From assembly GCF_014202975.1 (NCBI RefSeq), contig NZ_JACHHZ010000002.1:806001-870000 (forward strand): a DNA stretch of 64,000 bases. The letters are read 5' to 3'. The notes beneath the pieces are model-generated. The model searched no databases. It worked only from the letters and a program-made list of their open reading frames with translations, and was not told the origin of the DNA. Of the stretch, positions 29,247-40,732 are shown in pieces (position 1 is the first letter of the stretch; each line of letters begins with the position of its first letter). This DNA is from Povalibacter uvarum (GTDB lineage Bacteria; Pseudomonadota; Gammaproteobacteria; Steroidobacterales; Steroidobacteraceae). Both the position numbers and the translations under genes were made by a program.

Positions 29247-30614
29247 ATGCCCCTCTCCATCGTCATTCTCGCGGCCGGCCAGGGAAAGCGGATGAAGTCC
29301 GACCTGCCGAAGGTACTGCAGCCGCTCGCCGGTCGGCCGCTTTTGTCGCATGTGCTCGAGACGGCAAAGTCGCTTGACGCGGACGCGATTCATGTCGTGT
29401 ATGGCCACGGGGGCGATCGGGTTCGCGAGCAGCTGAAGCACGAACCGGTGAGCTGGGTGTTGCAGGCCGAGCAGCTGGGCACCGGTCATGCGGTCGCCCA
29501 GGCGATGCCGGCGATTCCCGATGATCACAAAGTGCTGATCCTCTATGGGGACGTGCCGCTCATCCGCAAAGACTCGCTGCAGAAGCTGCTCGATGGCAGC
29601 AGCGAAAAATCACTGGGACTGCTCACGGTCATCCTCGCTGACCCGACCGGCTATGGCCGCATCGTGCGCGACAACGCGGGCAATGTCGTTCGCATCGTCG
29701 AGCAGAAGGATGCGAACACGAAGGAGCGCGCGATCAACGAAGGCAACAGCGGCCTCATGGCGATGCCCGCGGGATTGCTGCGCAAATGGCTTGCCGCGCT
29801 GAGGAACGACAATTCGCAGGGCGAGTACTACCTCACCGACGTCATCGTCATGGCCGTGCGCGAAGGCTTGAAGATCGCCGCTGTCGTCGCGCCGTCGGAA
29901 ACCGAAGTGCTTGGTGTGAACGACAAGGTGCAGCTCGCGCAGCTCGAAGGCGCTTTGCGGGCGCAACGTGCCGCTGAGCTGATGCTTCAGGGCGTTACGC
30001 TGGCTGATCCTGCGCGTATCGATATTCGCGGCAACGTAACCGTGGGCCGCGATGTATTCATCGACGTCAACGTCGTGATGGTCGGCGATGTCGCCTTGGG
30101 CGATCGCGTCCGCATCGGGCCGAACAACTACCTCAAGGATTGCCGGATCGACGCGGACACGGAAATTCATCCGAACTGTGTCGTGGACCGCGCGACGATC
30201 GGGCCGCGGAACCTGATCGGTCCGTTCGCCCGGATCCGTCCGGAGAGCGTTCTCCACGAGGACGTCCACATCGGTAACTTCGTTGAAGTGAAGAAGAGCG
30301 ATATCGGCGCCGGCAGCAAGGCGAATCACCTGACCTATCTCGGTGACGCCACTGTCGGACGGAAGGTCAATGTCGGGGCCGGAACGGTCACCGTAAATTA
30401 CGATGGGGTGAACAAGCACCGCACCGAGATCGGTGACGGCGCGTTCGTCGGGTCCGGCTCGATGCTGGTCGCTCCGCTCAAGGTCGGCGCGAATGCCAAT
30501 ACCGGGGCCGGCTCGACGATCACCAAGGATGCGCCGGAAGGCAAACTGACCCTCGCCCGGGCCCGCCAGGTCACGATTGACGGCTGGCGGCGGCCGGAAA
30601 AGAAGGGTTCCTAG
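29247..30614 (+). CDS. glmU: Bifunctional GlcNAc-1-P uridylyltransferase / GlcN-1-P acetyltransferase
   Basis: Makes UDP-GlcNAc for peptidoglycan and LPS. The 455-residue length is standard. The N-terminal nucleotidyltransferase domain has LAAGQGKRMKSDLPKVLQPL, YGDVPLIRKDSL and EGNSGLMAMPAGLL. The C-terminal left-handed beta-helix contains GPFARIRPESVL, FVEVKKSDIGAGSKANHLTY and NYDGVNKHRTEIGDGAFVGS. glmS is next, so both hexosamine steps are encoded together. Confidence 0.97.
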   Translation: MPLSIVILAAGQGKRMKSDLPKVLQPLAGRPLLSHVLETAKSLDADAIHVVYGHGGDRVREQLKHEPVSWVLQAEQLGTGHAVAQAMPAIPDDHKVLILYGDVPLIRKDSLQKLLDGSSEKSLGLLTVILADPTGYGRIVRDNAGNVVRIVEQKDANTKERAINEGNSGLMAMPAGLLRKWLAALRNDNSQGEYYLTDVIVMAVREGLKIAAVVAPSETEVLGVNDKVQLAQLEGALRAQRAAELMLQGVTLADPARIDIRGNVTVGRDVFIDVNVVMVGDVALGDRVRIGPNNYLKDCRIDADTEIHPNCVVDRATIGPRNLIGPFARIRPESVLHEDVHIGNFVEVKKSDIGAGSKANHLTYLGDATVGRKVNVGAGTVTVNYDGVNKHRTEIGDGAFVGSGSMLVAPLKVGANANTGAGSTITKDAPEGKLTLARARQVTIDGWRRPEKKGS

Positions 30615-30765
30615 GAAGTCGCTTCCCCTACGAGCGGGATTCCAGGGGCCTTCCGCGTTCGCAGCAATGTGACCGCCCCGGCAATTCGGGACGGACGGGT
30701 CCTGTACAATCGCGACGCCCCGAAATCGGCCCTTTTTTTCAGAATTTTCAGCTGAGTTCTCATCC

Positions 30766-32601
30766 ATGTGCGGAATCGTCGGCGCCATCGCTGATCGCAA
30801 CATCGTCCCCATCCTGATCGAGGGCCTGCGACGGCTCGAGTATCGCGGCTACGACTCGGCCGGCGTTGCCGTGCTGAATTCGTCCGGGCACCTGCGCCGT
30901 CTGCGGACGGTGGGCAAGGTCAAGATGCTCCAGGACGCCATCGTCGAAACGCCGACCGACGGGCAACTCGGTATCGCGCATACGCGATGGGCGACTCACG
31001 GCGTTCCGTCGGAGCGCAACGCTCATCCGCATATCTCGCGCGACGGCATCGCGATCGTGCACAACGGCATCATCGAGAACCACGAAGAGCTGCGCGAAGA
31101 GCTGACCAGTCTCGGCTACACGTTCACTTCGGAGACGGATACCGAAGTCATCGCTCACCGCATTCATCACCACAAGCAGAAGCTCGGCGACATCTTCCGC
31201 GCGGTTCGCGCGACGGTGGCCGAACTCGAAGGCGCATATGCGCTTGCCGTGGTGTCCGAAGACAGCCCGGATCGAATCATCCTCGCCCGTGCCGGATGCC
31301 CCGTCGTCATCGGCGTCGGCAACAACGAGAATTTCGTTGCGTCGGACGTCTCCGCACTGTTGCCCGTCACGCGCAAGTTCATCTTCCTCGACGAAGGGGA
31401 TGTTGCGGAGATCCGTCGCCAGGACGTGCGCGTTCTCGATGCCGAAGGCAACACAGCCCATCGCGAAGTTCGCGAAAGCGCGCTCTCCGCCGACGCCGCG
31501 GAGAAGGGCGATTATCCGCATTTCATGCTGAAGGAAATCTTCGAGCAGCCTCGCGCCGTTGCGCAGACGCTCGAGGAGCGCGTCGCTGGCGGCAAACTGC
31601 TCGAAGCTGCGTTCGGTCCGCTCGCTACGGAAATCTTCCGTCGTACTGAAGCCGTGCAGATCGTCGCTTGCGGCACGAGCTATCACGCCGGTGCGGTCGC
31701 GAAGTACTACATCGAACAGATCGCGCGCCTGCCTTGCTGGGTCGAGATCGCGAGCGAGTATCGCTATCGCAATCCGGTCGTGCCGAAGAACACGCTTTTC
31801 GTCACCATTTCCCAGTCGGGCGAAACCGCCGACACGCTCGCGGCGCTGCGCATGGCGAAGCAGTCCGGCTATCTCTCATCGCTGTCGATCTGCAATGTGC
31901 CCGAGAGCTCGCTCGTGCGCGAATCGGAGCTGGTGCTGCTCACGCGTGCCGGCCCGGAAATCGGTGTCGCATCCACGAAGGCTTTCACCACGCAGCTGAC
32001 GGCACTTGGCATGCTGGTCGTCGCGCTCGCCAAGCATCACGGTGCGGACGCGGAACGCGAGCGCGGCCTGGTGCAGCGGCTGATCGAGATTCCTGGCCTC
32101 ATCGAGAAGACGCTGCATCTCGAGCCCACGATCAAGGAACTTGCAAAGCGATTCGCGGACAAGCATCACGCGCTGTTCCTCGGCCGCGGCCAGATGCATC
32201 CGATCGCGATGGAAGGCGCGCTAAAGCTCAAGGAAATTTCGTACATCCACGCCGAGGCTTATGCGGCCGGTGAGCTCAAGCACGGACCGCTCGCGCTCGT
32301 CGATGCCGACATGCCCGTTATCACGGTTGCTCCGAACAACGACCTGCTCGAGAAGCTGAAGTCGAACCTGCAGGAAGTGCGGGCGCGCGGCGGCGAGCTG
32401 TACGTGTTCGCCGATCCCGACTCTGGCATGCAATCGTCCGACGGCGTCACGATCATCACGATGCCGAAGCACGTCAGTCATTTCCAGGCGGCAGCGGTCT
32501 ACAGCATCCCGTTGCAGTTGCTCTCCTATCACTGCGCGATCCTGCGAGGCACCGACGTCGATCAGCCGCGCAACCTCGCCAAGTCGGTCACGGTGGAGTG
32601 A
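30766..32601 (+). CDS. glmS: Glutamine-fructose-6-phosphate aminotransferase (isomerizing)
   Basis: First enzyme of hexosamine synthesis, 611 residues. The N-terminal glutaminase starts [20 protein letters not shown], with Cys1 as nucleophile after Met removal. Two SIS domains follow ([36 protein letters not shown], and [20 protein letters not shown]). The C-terminus ends [20 protein letters not shown] at 30705-30710 could be its -10 box, without a good -35. The stop overlaps the next gene. Confidence 0.97.
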   Translation: MCGIVGAIADRNIVPILIEGLRRLEYRGYDSAGVAVLNSSGHLRRLRTVGKVKMLQDAIVETPTDGQLGIAHTRWATHGVPSERNAHPHISRDGIAIVHNGIIENHEELREELTSLGYTFTSETDTEVIAHRIHHHKQKLGDIFRAVRATVAELEGAYALAVVSEDSPDRIILARAGCPVVIGVGNNENFVASDVSALLPVTRKFIFLDEGDVAEIRRQDVRVLDAEGNTAHREVRESALSADAAEKGDYPHFMLKEIFEQPRAVAQTLEERVAGGKLLEAAFGPLATEIFRRTEAVQIVACGTSYHAGAVAKYYIEQIARLPCWVEIASEYRYRNPVVPKNTLFVTISQSGETADTLAALRMAKQSGYLSSLSICNVPESSLVRESELVLLTRAGPEIGVASTKAFTTQLTALGMLVVALAKHHGADAERERGLVQRLIEIPGLIEKTLHLEPTIKELAKRFADKHHALFLGRGQMHPIAMEGALKLKEISYIHAEAYAAGELKHGPLALVDADMPVITVAPNNDLLEKLKSNLQEVRARGGELYVFADPDSGMQSSDGVTIITMPKHVSHFQAAAVYSIPLQLLSYHCAILRGTDVDQPRNLAKSVTVE

Positions 32602-33095
32602 CGACGCGCGTCGTCTGGCTCTCGCGCGCGATGTCGCGCTGGCGCTGGGTTCCGTGGATTCTCCTGCTGCCCTCATGGGCAGCAGCGACTGATCTGGGAG
32701 GCGTCTGGTCGGCACCGATCAGTCCCGGATCCAACGCCGTCAATCGCGCGGTGATCGTCGACGCGGGTGATCGCCTCTATTTCCACTACGTCTGCGATGG
32801 TTCGCACCGATGCGAAGTCTTCGGCATCGCGCAGAAGCGCTCATCGCCAACGGGCAGCGTCCATGTGTTCAGGAACGACGAGCAGCACTGGTTCTATCCG
32901 GGCTACGAAGGCTACGGTCTTGAAGAGAACCGAGACTGTGAAGTCTCGTTTCAGCTCGATGGTCTCGTCCTGCGAGTCCGTTCCTCCGGCAACTGCAACA
33001 GCTTCTGCGGCATGCGCGCCAGCATCGGCGGCGACCTGCGCAAAGTCCCGGAAGACAAACTGAACGTCCGTGCCGGGGAACTGCCTTCCGGCTGA
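32598..33095 (+). CDS. Unknown secreted protein coupled to glmS
   Basis: I do not recognise this family. The GTG start at 32598 overlaps the glmS stop (GTGA), which suggests translational coupling; ATG 32631 is an alternative start. The product (165 aa) has a hydrophobic leader ([19 protein letters not shown]) and a mature domain of about 130 residues rich in aromatic residues. It contains five Cys residues ([28 protein letters not shown]), compatible with disulfides. A periplasmic or secreted location is likely; function unknown. Confidence 0.6.
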   Translation: MTTRVVWLSRAMSRWRWVPWILLLPSWAAATDLGGVWSAPISPGSNAVNRAVIVDAGDRLYFHYVCDGSHRCEVFGIAQKRSSPTGSVHVFRNDEQHWFYPGYEGYGLEENRDCEVSFQLDGLVLRVRSSGNCNSFCGMRASIGGDLRKVPEDKLNVRAGELPSG

Positions 33096-33214
33096 GCCCG
33101 TAGTCGAAAACTTCCTGTCCATCGCAGCACGGACTCGGCGATAATCCGCCCCTTCGACCGCCGCGCGGGCGACCGTTTGCTCCGGGCACGATTGCCACTA
33201 CTCCTGGGTCCTTT

Positions 33215-33700
33215 ATGGAAATCGCACAAGACAGCGTCGTCTCGATTCACTACACGCTCACGAACGACCAGGGCGAGACCCTCGACTCGTCCGCGGGCAG
33301 CGATCCGCTCAGCTACCTGCAGGGTCACGGCAATCTGATTCCGGGGCTGGAGAAAGAACTCCTCGGCAAGAAGGCCGGCGACAAGCTGAAGGTAAAGATC
33401 GCGCCGGCTGACGCCTACGGCGAGTTCGACAAATCGCTGATCCAGCAGGTGCCGCTGCGCTCGTTCAAGGGCGTCGGCAAAGTCCAGGTGGGTATGCAGT
33501 TCCAGGTGCCGTCCGCTGCGGGTCCCCGCATCGTCACGGTGACCAAAGTCGTCGGCGACATGGTGACCGTCGATGGGAATCACGCGCTCGCCGGCCAGAC
33601 CCTCAACTTCGATGTCGAGGTCACTGAAGTGCGCGAAGCGACTGCCGAAGAACTCGAACACGGCCATGTGCACGGGCCTGGCGGCCATCATCACCACTGA
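33215..33700 (+). CDS. slyD: FKBP-type peptidyl-prolyl isomerase SlyD
   Basis: Prolyl isomerase and chaperone. The 161-residue protein has the split FKBP fold (VVSIHYTLTNDQGETLDSSA, HGNLIPGLEKELLGKKAGDK), the inserted IF chaperone domain (about 70-125), and a His-rich tail (HGHVHGPGGHHHH) that can bind nickel or other metals. The tail is shorter than in E. coli SlyD. A GATAAT at 33140-33145 may be its -10 element. Confidence 0.93.
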   Translation: MEIAQDSVVSIHYTLTNDQGETLDSSAGSDPLSYLQGHGNLIPGLEKELLGKKAGDKLKVKIAPADAYGEFDKSLIQQVPLRSFKGVGKVQVGMQFQVPSAAGPRIVTVTKVVGDMVTVDGNHALAGQTLNFDVEVTEVREATAEELEHGHVHGPGGHHHH

Positions 33701-33709
33701 TCGACCCGT

Positions 33710-33735
33710 GAGGCAGTGAGCTCTCTCATTGCCTC
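33710..33735 (+). terminator. Hairpin after slyD (terminator-like, no T-run)
   Basis: An 11-bp stem with one G-U pair, GAGGCAGTGAG (33710-33720) and CTCATTGCCTC (33725-33735), with a CTCT loop, 10 bp after the slyD stop codon. It lacks a T-tract, so it may protect the 3' end or need Rho. Confidence 0.55.
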
Positions 33736-33913
33736 CATCGCACCGCACGCGTGCGACAGCAAGTCTCTCTGCACCACGAGAGTCATCGTTGCTGCCCTGT
33801 CGATCCAAGGTTTCCGACATTTCCCCGTCATAGCAGCCGCCTAGAATCGGTCGGCCTGCTGGCACAGTCCGTGCTTGTTCAGGCGGGTATTCCCGATTCG
33901 CCGGAGGCATTTC

Positions 33914-34195
33914 ATGCAAGGTCACCCTGGCATTCCTTCGACGGCCAAATCCCCGCGCAAAGCTGCCGCGGAGTCACCGGCCAAACCCAAGACGACGATT
34001 CGCGCCCGCAAGAAAACGCCCGTCGCTGAACCCGAAGTCGCGGTGCTCGCGCTGCATCCGACGCCGGACGAGGTCAACCAGTTGATCGCGACCACGGCGT
34101 ACTACTTTGCTGCAGAGCGCAATTTCGAGTCGGGCCATGAGCTCGACGACTGGCTGAAGGCAGAGCAGCTCGTACAGGGTCAGCTTCCTCGCTGA
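33914..34195 (+). CDS. DUF2934 domain protein
   Basis: A 93-residue soluble protein from ATG 33914 with ribosome site GGAGG (33903-33907). The N-terminal half is basic and low-complexity (KSPRKAAAESPAKPKTTIRA). The C-terminal half holds the DUF2934 motif IATTAYYFAAERNFESGHEL followed by DDWLKAE. DUF2934 proteins are small and of unknown function. The basic tail could bind nucleic acid, but this is a guess. A CBS protein gene follows 85 bp downstream on the same strand. Confidence 0.8.
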   Translation: MQGHPGIPSTAKSPRKAAAESPAKPKTTIRARKKTPVAEPEVAVLALHPTPDEVNQLIATTAYYFAAERNFESGHELDDWLKAEQLVQGQLPR

Positions 34196-34280
34196 GCGTT
34201 CGCCGGCCCCCGCTGCTGCGGGATGCCGAAATTGCGCCCGCCGCGCATTGAGCCAATCCTCTCGCGAAGGAGGGTCCCTC

Positions 34281-34709
34281 ATGTTGCGCGTCAGCTATCT
34301 TCTCGCATTGAAAGGCAAGGACGTCTGGTCGGTCGATCCCGACACCCCCGTCCTCGAAGCGATCCGGCTCATGGCCGATCGACACATCGGCGCACTTCCG
34401 GTCGTTCGTGGCCGGGAGCTGCTCGGTATCGTGTCCGAGCGTGACTACGCGCGGAAAGTGATCCTCATGGGCCGTTCAAGCGCCGATACCCCGGTGCGCG
34501 ACATCATGACGTCGCCCGTGACGACGATTTCTCCCGATGAAGCCGTGCACAACTGCATGGAAATCATGACGCAGAAGCGCATTCGCCATCTGCCGGTGGT
34601 CGACCGCACCGGCCTCGTCGGAATGATCTCGATCGGCGACCTGGTCAAGGCCGTCATCGAGGAACAGCAACAGACCATCGACCACCTGGAGCGCTACATA
34701 GCCAGCTAG
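34281..34709 (+). CDS. Protein with two CBS domains
   Basis: A 142-residue protein that is essentially a CBS pair (Bateman module). The first repeat contains VDPDTPVLEAIRLMADRHIG and IVSERDYARKVIL. The second has IMTSPVTTISPDEAVHNCME and RIRHLPVVDRTGLVGMISIG. CBS pairs bind adenosyl ligands and sense energy state. The start has a strong AAGGAGGG 7-8 nt upstream. There is no fused enzyme domain, and the target is unknown. Confidence 0.9.
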   Translation: MLRVSYLLALKGKDVWSVDPDTPVLEAIRLMADRHIGALPVVRGRELLGIVSERDYARKVILMGRSSADTPVRDIMTSPVTTISPDEAVHNCMEIMTQKRIRHLPVVDRTGLVGMISIGDLVKAVIEEQQQTIDHLERYIAS

Positions 34710-34772
34710 CTTCCCCCTCCCGTTGCCAAATCATCGGCGGCGACACCGCAATGCTTGCGGAACTCTGTCATG

Positions 34773-34800
34773 TTGACTTACTGTAAGGCCGCCATACAAT
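34773..34800 (+). promoter_or_regulatory. Sigma70 promoter of the TonB-dependent receptor gene
   Basis: TTGACT (34773-34778), 16-bp spacer and TACAAT (34795-34800), 64 bp upstream of the receptor ATG. No Fur-box-like palindrome is evident around it. Confidence 0.72.
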
Positions 34801-34864
34801 GATCGTCGGCCATTCGCCTGGTCGTATCGATCAATAAATCAGATTCAAAACGTCGGGGGACGTC

Positions 34865-37213
34865 ATGATGGAACCGAATCGTCCCGAGTCTCGCCGACAG
34901 GCGGGATTCGCTGCCACGCTGTTTGCTCTCTCAACCGTCTCCGCAATTCCCGCTGCGGCCACCGGTGCCGAAGCCGGCGCATCCGCGGCCTCACTCGAGG
35001 AAATCATCGTTACTGCGCGACGTCGCGAAGAGTCGCTGCAGGACACACCCATTGCGATCTCCGCATTCTCGGCTGCCGCGCTCGAACGCCAGCAGATCGT
35101 GAGTACGGAAGATCTCGATCAGATTGCGCCCAACCTGCAGTTCGCGAGCTATGGACCGCTGACCGGCAACAACTCCGCCGCTCAGATCTACATTCGCGGC
35201 ATCGGTCAGAGCGACGGTTCATCGGGTGTCGATCCCGGCGTCGGTCTCTATATCGATGAGGTCTACATGGGTCGCTCCGTGGGCGGCGTCATGGACTTTC
35301 GCGACATCGCGAATGTGCAGATTCTGCGCGGCCCGCAGGGGACGCTCTTCGGTCGCAACACCATCGGCGGCGCGGTTCTGTTGACGACGACCCTGCCGGG
35401 GAATGAGTTCGGCGGAACGGCCCGCGTCGGAATCGGCGATGACAATCTTCGCGAAGGGTTCCTCGCCGTGGATGTGCCGATGGGCGACACGCTCGCTGCG
35501 CGCATCTCCGCGGGCGCACGCCAGCGTGATGGCTACGTCACCCGAGTGTTCGACGGCATGGACCTGGGCGACGAAGACAGCTACACGCTCCAGTCGTCAC
35601 TTCGCTGGCTGCCCACGGACACCGTCACACTGACTTTGCGCGGCGACTACACGAAGGAGGACGAGAACGGCTCGCCCTTCGTGTTCGAAACGATCAATGG
35701 CCGGCAGGCGTTTCCAGCCGCGATCAGCCGCGGATCGGGCTGTCCCGGCGCTACGTTCCCACCGCCGTTCGTCCCACCCAACGTCGTCGACACGCGTTGC
35801 GCGAACGATGCCACGTGGAGACTCGGCGAATACACCAACGGCGGCAGCGCACCCGCGGAAAGCCAACTCGAGAACTGGGGCCTCTCGGCCGTTCTCAACT
35901 GGCAGATCAGCGACGCGCTGACGCTCAAATCCATCAGTGCCTATCGCGAGCTGTCGTGGAGCGGCAGTCGCGATGCAGACAACACAGGCCTGCTCGTTCT
36001 CCACACGGACTACGCGAGCGATGGCGATCAGTGGAGCCAGGAGCTTCAGGCGCTCGTCGACGCAGGACCTGTCAAAGGCGTCGTGGGCCTCTTCTACTTC
36101 GAAGAGTCGATCGACGACTTCCTGCAGGTCCCGTTCGCCGCGCCGCCTCCGCTCGTTGCGTCCGGTGCGATCCCAGGCTCGCGCGACTATCAGCGAGCCT
36201 TCATCAACAACGACAACTGGGCGCTATTCACGCAGTGGTCGTACGACATCACGGATGCCCTGAGCCTGACGGCCGGTGTTCGCTACACGGAAGAGACCAA
36301 GGGAATCGAGATCATCTCGTTCACTACGACGCCGCTGACTGCGCCAACGGTGATCCCGACCACGCTCAACACGCCCGGAGTCGCAGGCCCCGGGTTGAAC
36401 ATCATTCCCGAGCCGTTCGAGAACAAGTACGAATCCACGACGGGCTCGGCCAGCATCGAGTATCGCTGGAACGACGCAGTCATGACGTACTTCAGCTGGT
36501 CGCAGGGCTTCAAGAGCGGCGGCTTCAACCAGCGCTACAACCTCGCGCCTCCGGGCAATCTGCCGGTGGCCTTCGATGAAGAAACCGCCGAAACGTTCGA
36601 GCTCGGATTCAAGTCGGAATTCGGCGGCAGCGTGCGCCTGAACGCCGCGATCTTCTCGACCGACTACGACGACATGCAGCTCACCTACCGCCTCGGCATC
36701 GTCCCGCTGCTGTTCAATGCAGGCAAGTCATCGATCGAAGGCGGCGAGATCGAGCTGACCTACGCACCGGGCCGGCTCATCATCGAAGGCAGCGTCGGCT
36801 ACCTCGACAACAAGTTCGATGAAATCGCCGTCGTGCCCGGAACGAGCCAGACAGTCGGACCCAACAATCGATTGCCTTTCACGCCGGAGTGGCAGGGCAG
36901 CCTGGGCATTGGCTATGACTTCGAGATCGGCAACGCCACGCTCACTCCGCGCGTGAATGTGTCGTACACCGACTCGCAGTACTTCGACGCCGCGAACTCC
37001 GTCGAAGTCGCGCAACTCGAGGACGTCACGCTGCTGAACGCGATGCTGACCCTGGAGCTGAATGCCTGGAAGATTCGCGGCGGCGTCAACAACGTCACCG
37101 ACGAGACCTACCGGGTTGCCGGCAATTCTTCGTACAGCACGTCGGCGGGATATGCGGAAGTGATCTACTCGCGGCCGCGCAACTGGTTCTTGTCAGCGAG
37201 CTTCGACTTCTAA
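34865..37213 (+). CDS. TonB-dependent receptor
   Basis: Outer-membrane active transporter, 782 residues. A signal region is followed by the TonB-box-like EEIIVTARRREESLQDTPIA, a plug domain (QIYIRGIGQSDG, VYMGRSVGGVMDFRDIANVQ, LRGPQGTLFGRNTIGGAV) and a 22-strand-type barrel ending in aromatic ASFDF. This sequence type is abundant in sphingomonads and Steroidobacter-like bacteria. The substrate cannot be told. It has its own promoter and converges on leuA. Confidence 0.93.
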   Translation: MMEPNRPESRRQAGFAATLFALSTVSAIPAAATGAEAGASAASLEEIIVTARRREESLQDTPIAISAFSAAALERQQIVSTEDLDQIAPNLQFASYGPLTGNNSAAQIYIRGIGQSDGSSGVDPGVGLYIDEVYMGRSVGGVMDFRDIANVQILRGPQGTLFGRNTIGGAVLLTTTLPGNEFGGTARVGIGDDNLREGFLAVDVPMGDTLAARISAGARQRDGYVTRVFDGMDLGDEDSYTLQSSLRWLPTDTVTLTLRGDYTKEDENGSPFVFETINGRQAFPAAISRGSGCPGATFPPPFVPPNVVDTRCANDATWRLGEYTNGGSAPAESQLENWGLSAVLNWQISDALTLKSISAYRELSWSGSRDADNTGLLVLHTDYASDGDQWSQELQALVDAGPVKGVVGLFYFEESIDDFLQVPFAAPPPLVASGAIPGSRDYQRAFINNDNWALFTQWSYDITDALSLTAGVRYTEETKGIEIISFTTTPLTAPTVIPTTLNTPGVAGPGLNIIPEPFENKYESTTGSASIEYRWNDAVMTYFSWSQGFKSGGFNQRYNLAPPGNLPVAFDEETAETFELGFKSEFGGSVRLNAAIFSTDYDDMQLTYRLGIVPLLFNAGKSSIEGGEIELTYAPGRLIIEGSVGYLDNKFDEIAVVPGTSQTVGPNNRLPFTPEWQGSLGIGYDFEIGNATLTPRVNVSYTDSQYFDAANSVEVAQLEDVTLLNAMLTLELNAWKIRGGVNNVTDETYRVAGNSSYSTSAGYAEVIYSRPRNWFLSASFDF

Positions 37214-37217
37214 AGAC

Positions 37218-37250
37218 AGCGACGACGGTCGAGATCCGGCCGTCGTCGCT
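37218..37250. terminator. Bidirectional hairpin between the receptor gene and leuA
   Basis: Perfect 11-bp stem AGCGACGACGG (37218-37228) and CCGTCGTCGCT (37240-37250) with an 11-nt loop, between two convergent genes. T-tracts are weak on both sides. Confidence 0.7.
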
Positions 37251-37262
37251 TCATCACTGGCA

Positions 37263-39083
<1,821 letters not shown>

Positions 39084-39088
39084 TGCGT

Positions 39089-39169
39089 CTAGCGACGCAG
39101 GTGCAGGCGCGCACGCAGCAGCAGGCCGCCACGAAGGGGCAGGGCCGGAATATGCTGGTGAATGCGCAT
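39089..39169 (-). CDS. leuL: Leucine-rich leader peptide for leuA
   Basis: A 26-codon frame from ATG 39169 to TAG 39089-39091, 128 bp upstream of leuA on the same strand. Seven residues are Leu (positions 10, 12, 16, 17, 18, 22, 24), including three consecutive CTG codons, and several Arg/His residues occur. Leu-codon runs in a short frame upstream of leuA are the hallmark of transcription attenuation in enteric leu operons. A GGAAGG lies 18 nt upstream and CAGG just before the ATG, so the ribosome site is only fair. The name is by analogy. Confidence 0.7.
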   Translation of the reverse strand: MRIHQHIPALPLRGGLLLRARLHLRR

Positions 39170-39365
39170 GGCCTGAATCTAGCAGCACCTTCCGGCCGAT
39201 TGCAAGGCGCCGGATCGCGCCCGCAGCCCCCCGGCGGCGCGCAAATACCGGTTTTTTCTCAGGAACCGGGCGGGGTCGCGCGGTGTTGGGGTATTGAGTG
39301 GCGGTAACCGTGTCCGAAGGGGTCCCAGTCCGGTTTCAGAAGGAGTCCCTGCGGACATAGGTTTC

Positions 39366-39971
39366 ATGCGAATCAATCTCACATCGACGATCCTGCTCCT
39401 CATCGCCCTGTTTCCAAGAGCGCAGGCTGCGGATTTCCAGATCGTGTGGGTCGTCGTGGGCGATGCCGCATCCTCGGCCGGCGATCAGCCTGCACAGGCA
39501 GGTCGGCACCTGTTCATGGCGTCGGACCTCGCCGACTTCGCGCTCAAGAGGGTGGCGATTTCCCGGGTCGAAACCGATCCGGCCGTGATCGCGCTGAACG
39601 TCGGCGAGCGGTTTTGTCTGACGTCGCTGAAAATCATCGCTTCGCAGCAGGACCGTTCGATCGTCAAGCGCGCACCGCTTTCCGTCAGCGTGCGGCAGGA
39701 TCAGCGCGACGCCATGGGCCTCGAGCGTCGCAAGAATGACATTTGCGTTCATCCCGATACGGCGGGCGAGTATCCGATTCGCTTCACGAGCCTGCTGCCG
39801 GCGAATGACGGGTCGACGCGAGGTGCGCAGATCTTCGTGAGAGTTCAGGCCCCTGTAATGCCGGGAGACAGCGAACGCGCGAACGACGCAGGATCAGCCG
39901 CGAGGAATCCCGAGAAGGCCGAGCCAGTCGCGAGAACGGTCGCCGACCGCAAGAAAGTGCGGATTCAATAG
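39366..39971 (+). CDS. Unknown secreted protein
   Basis: I do not recognise this family. From ATG 39366 the product is 201 residues. It has a clear signal peptide (MRINLTSTILLLIALFPRAQ, cleavage near AQA-AD). The mature part of about 110 residues has two Cys (ERFCLTSL, NDICVHPD) and a beta-rich look (EYPIRFTSLLPAN). The tail is charged and probably disordered. Its 3' end overlaps the convergent cysQ gene by 78 bp. Either the tail is real or the protein has been extended by loss of an earlier stop. Confidence 0.55.
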   Translation: MRINLTSTILLLIALFPRAQAADFQIVWVVVGDAASSAGDQPAQAGRHLFMASDLADFALKRVAISRVETDPAVIALNVGERFCLTSLKIIASQQDRSIVKRAPLSVSVRQDQRDAMGLERRKNDICVHPDTAGEYPIRFTSLLPANDGSTRGAQIFVRVQAPVMPGDSERANDAGSAARNPEKAEPVARTVADRKKVRIQ

Positions 39972-40718
39972 TCCCTCGCGCGCGTTGTAGCGGAACGGCT
40001 GCCCCTGAAGATCGAGTACCGCGCCGCCCGCGGCATCCAGCACCGCATGCGCCGCGGCCGTGTCCCATTCGCTCGTTGGACCGAAGCGCGGATAGAAGTC
40101 AGCGCTGCCTTCCGCGACCAGGCAGAACTTCAACGAGCTTCCAATACTGAGCAGCGTGTGCGGACCAAGCTTGTCCACGTACGCATCGAGTGAGCCCGCG
40201 CTCGCGTGTGAGCGGCTGCCGACGATACGCAGCGGCTGTGCAGGAGGCGTTTGCACACGGATCCGCTCGGGCGACTGGGACCCAGTCTGCCGCAGCGCGC
40301 CCGTCGAGATCGAACCGAGATACGTCGTGTCTTTCACCGGCACGTGCACGACGCCGAGGATCGGTTCGTGGCGCTCGATCAGCGCGATGTTCACCGTGAA
40401 CTCGCCGTTCCGAGAAACGAATTCCTTGGTGCCATCGAGCGGATCGACGAGCCAGTAGCGTTGCCACTGTCGTCGCGTCTCGAACGGAATGTCGCTCGCT
40501 TCTTCCGAGAGAACCGGAATATCCGGTGTCAGCGCCTCGAGCCCCTCCACGATCACGCGATGGGCGCGAAGGTCCGCTTGCGTCAGCGGCGACTGATCCG
40601 CCTTGCTGGTGACATCGAAAGGCTGGCGATAGACGTCGAGAATCTCGATGCCCGCGCTCCTGGCGATATCGACGACTGCGCTCAGCAGAACGGAGAGGTC
40701 ATCGTTGCTCATCGGCAT
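39894..40718 (-). CDS. cysQ: 3'(2'),5'-bisphosphate nucleotidase CysQ
   Basis: Hydrolyses PAP to AMP, removing the inhibitory by-product of PAPS use. The 274-residue protein has the lithium-sensitive phosphatase motifs: LSEEASDIPFETR, WLVDPLDGTKEF and WDTAAAHAVLDAAGG. ATG 40712 is an alternative start. It lies 14 bp downstream of cysNC on the minus strand, consistent with a sulfate-activation operon cysD-cysNC-cysQ. Confidence 0.95.
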   Translation of the reverse strand: MPMSNDDLSVLLSAVVDIARSAGIEILDVYRQPFDVTSKADQSPLTQADLRAHRVIVEGLEALTPDIPVLSEEASDIPFETRRQWQRYWLVDPLDGTKEFVSRNGEFTVNIALIERHEPILGVVHVPVKDTTYLGSISTGALRQTGSQSPERIRVQTPPAQPLRIVGSRSHASAGSLDAYVDKLGPHTLLSIGSSLKFCLVAEGSADFYPRFGPTSEWDTAAAHAVLDAAGGAVLDLQGQPFRYNAREGLLNPHFLAVGDRSRDWLGLLGIPRG

Positions 40719-40732
40719 CGCCGCTTATCGAC

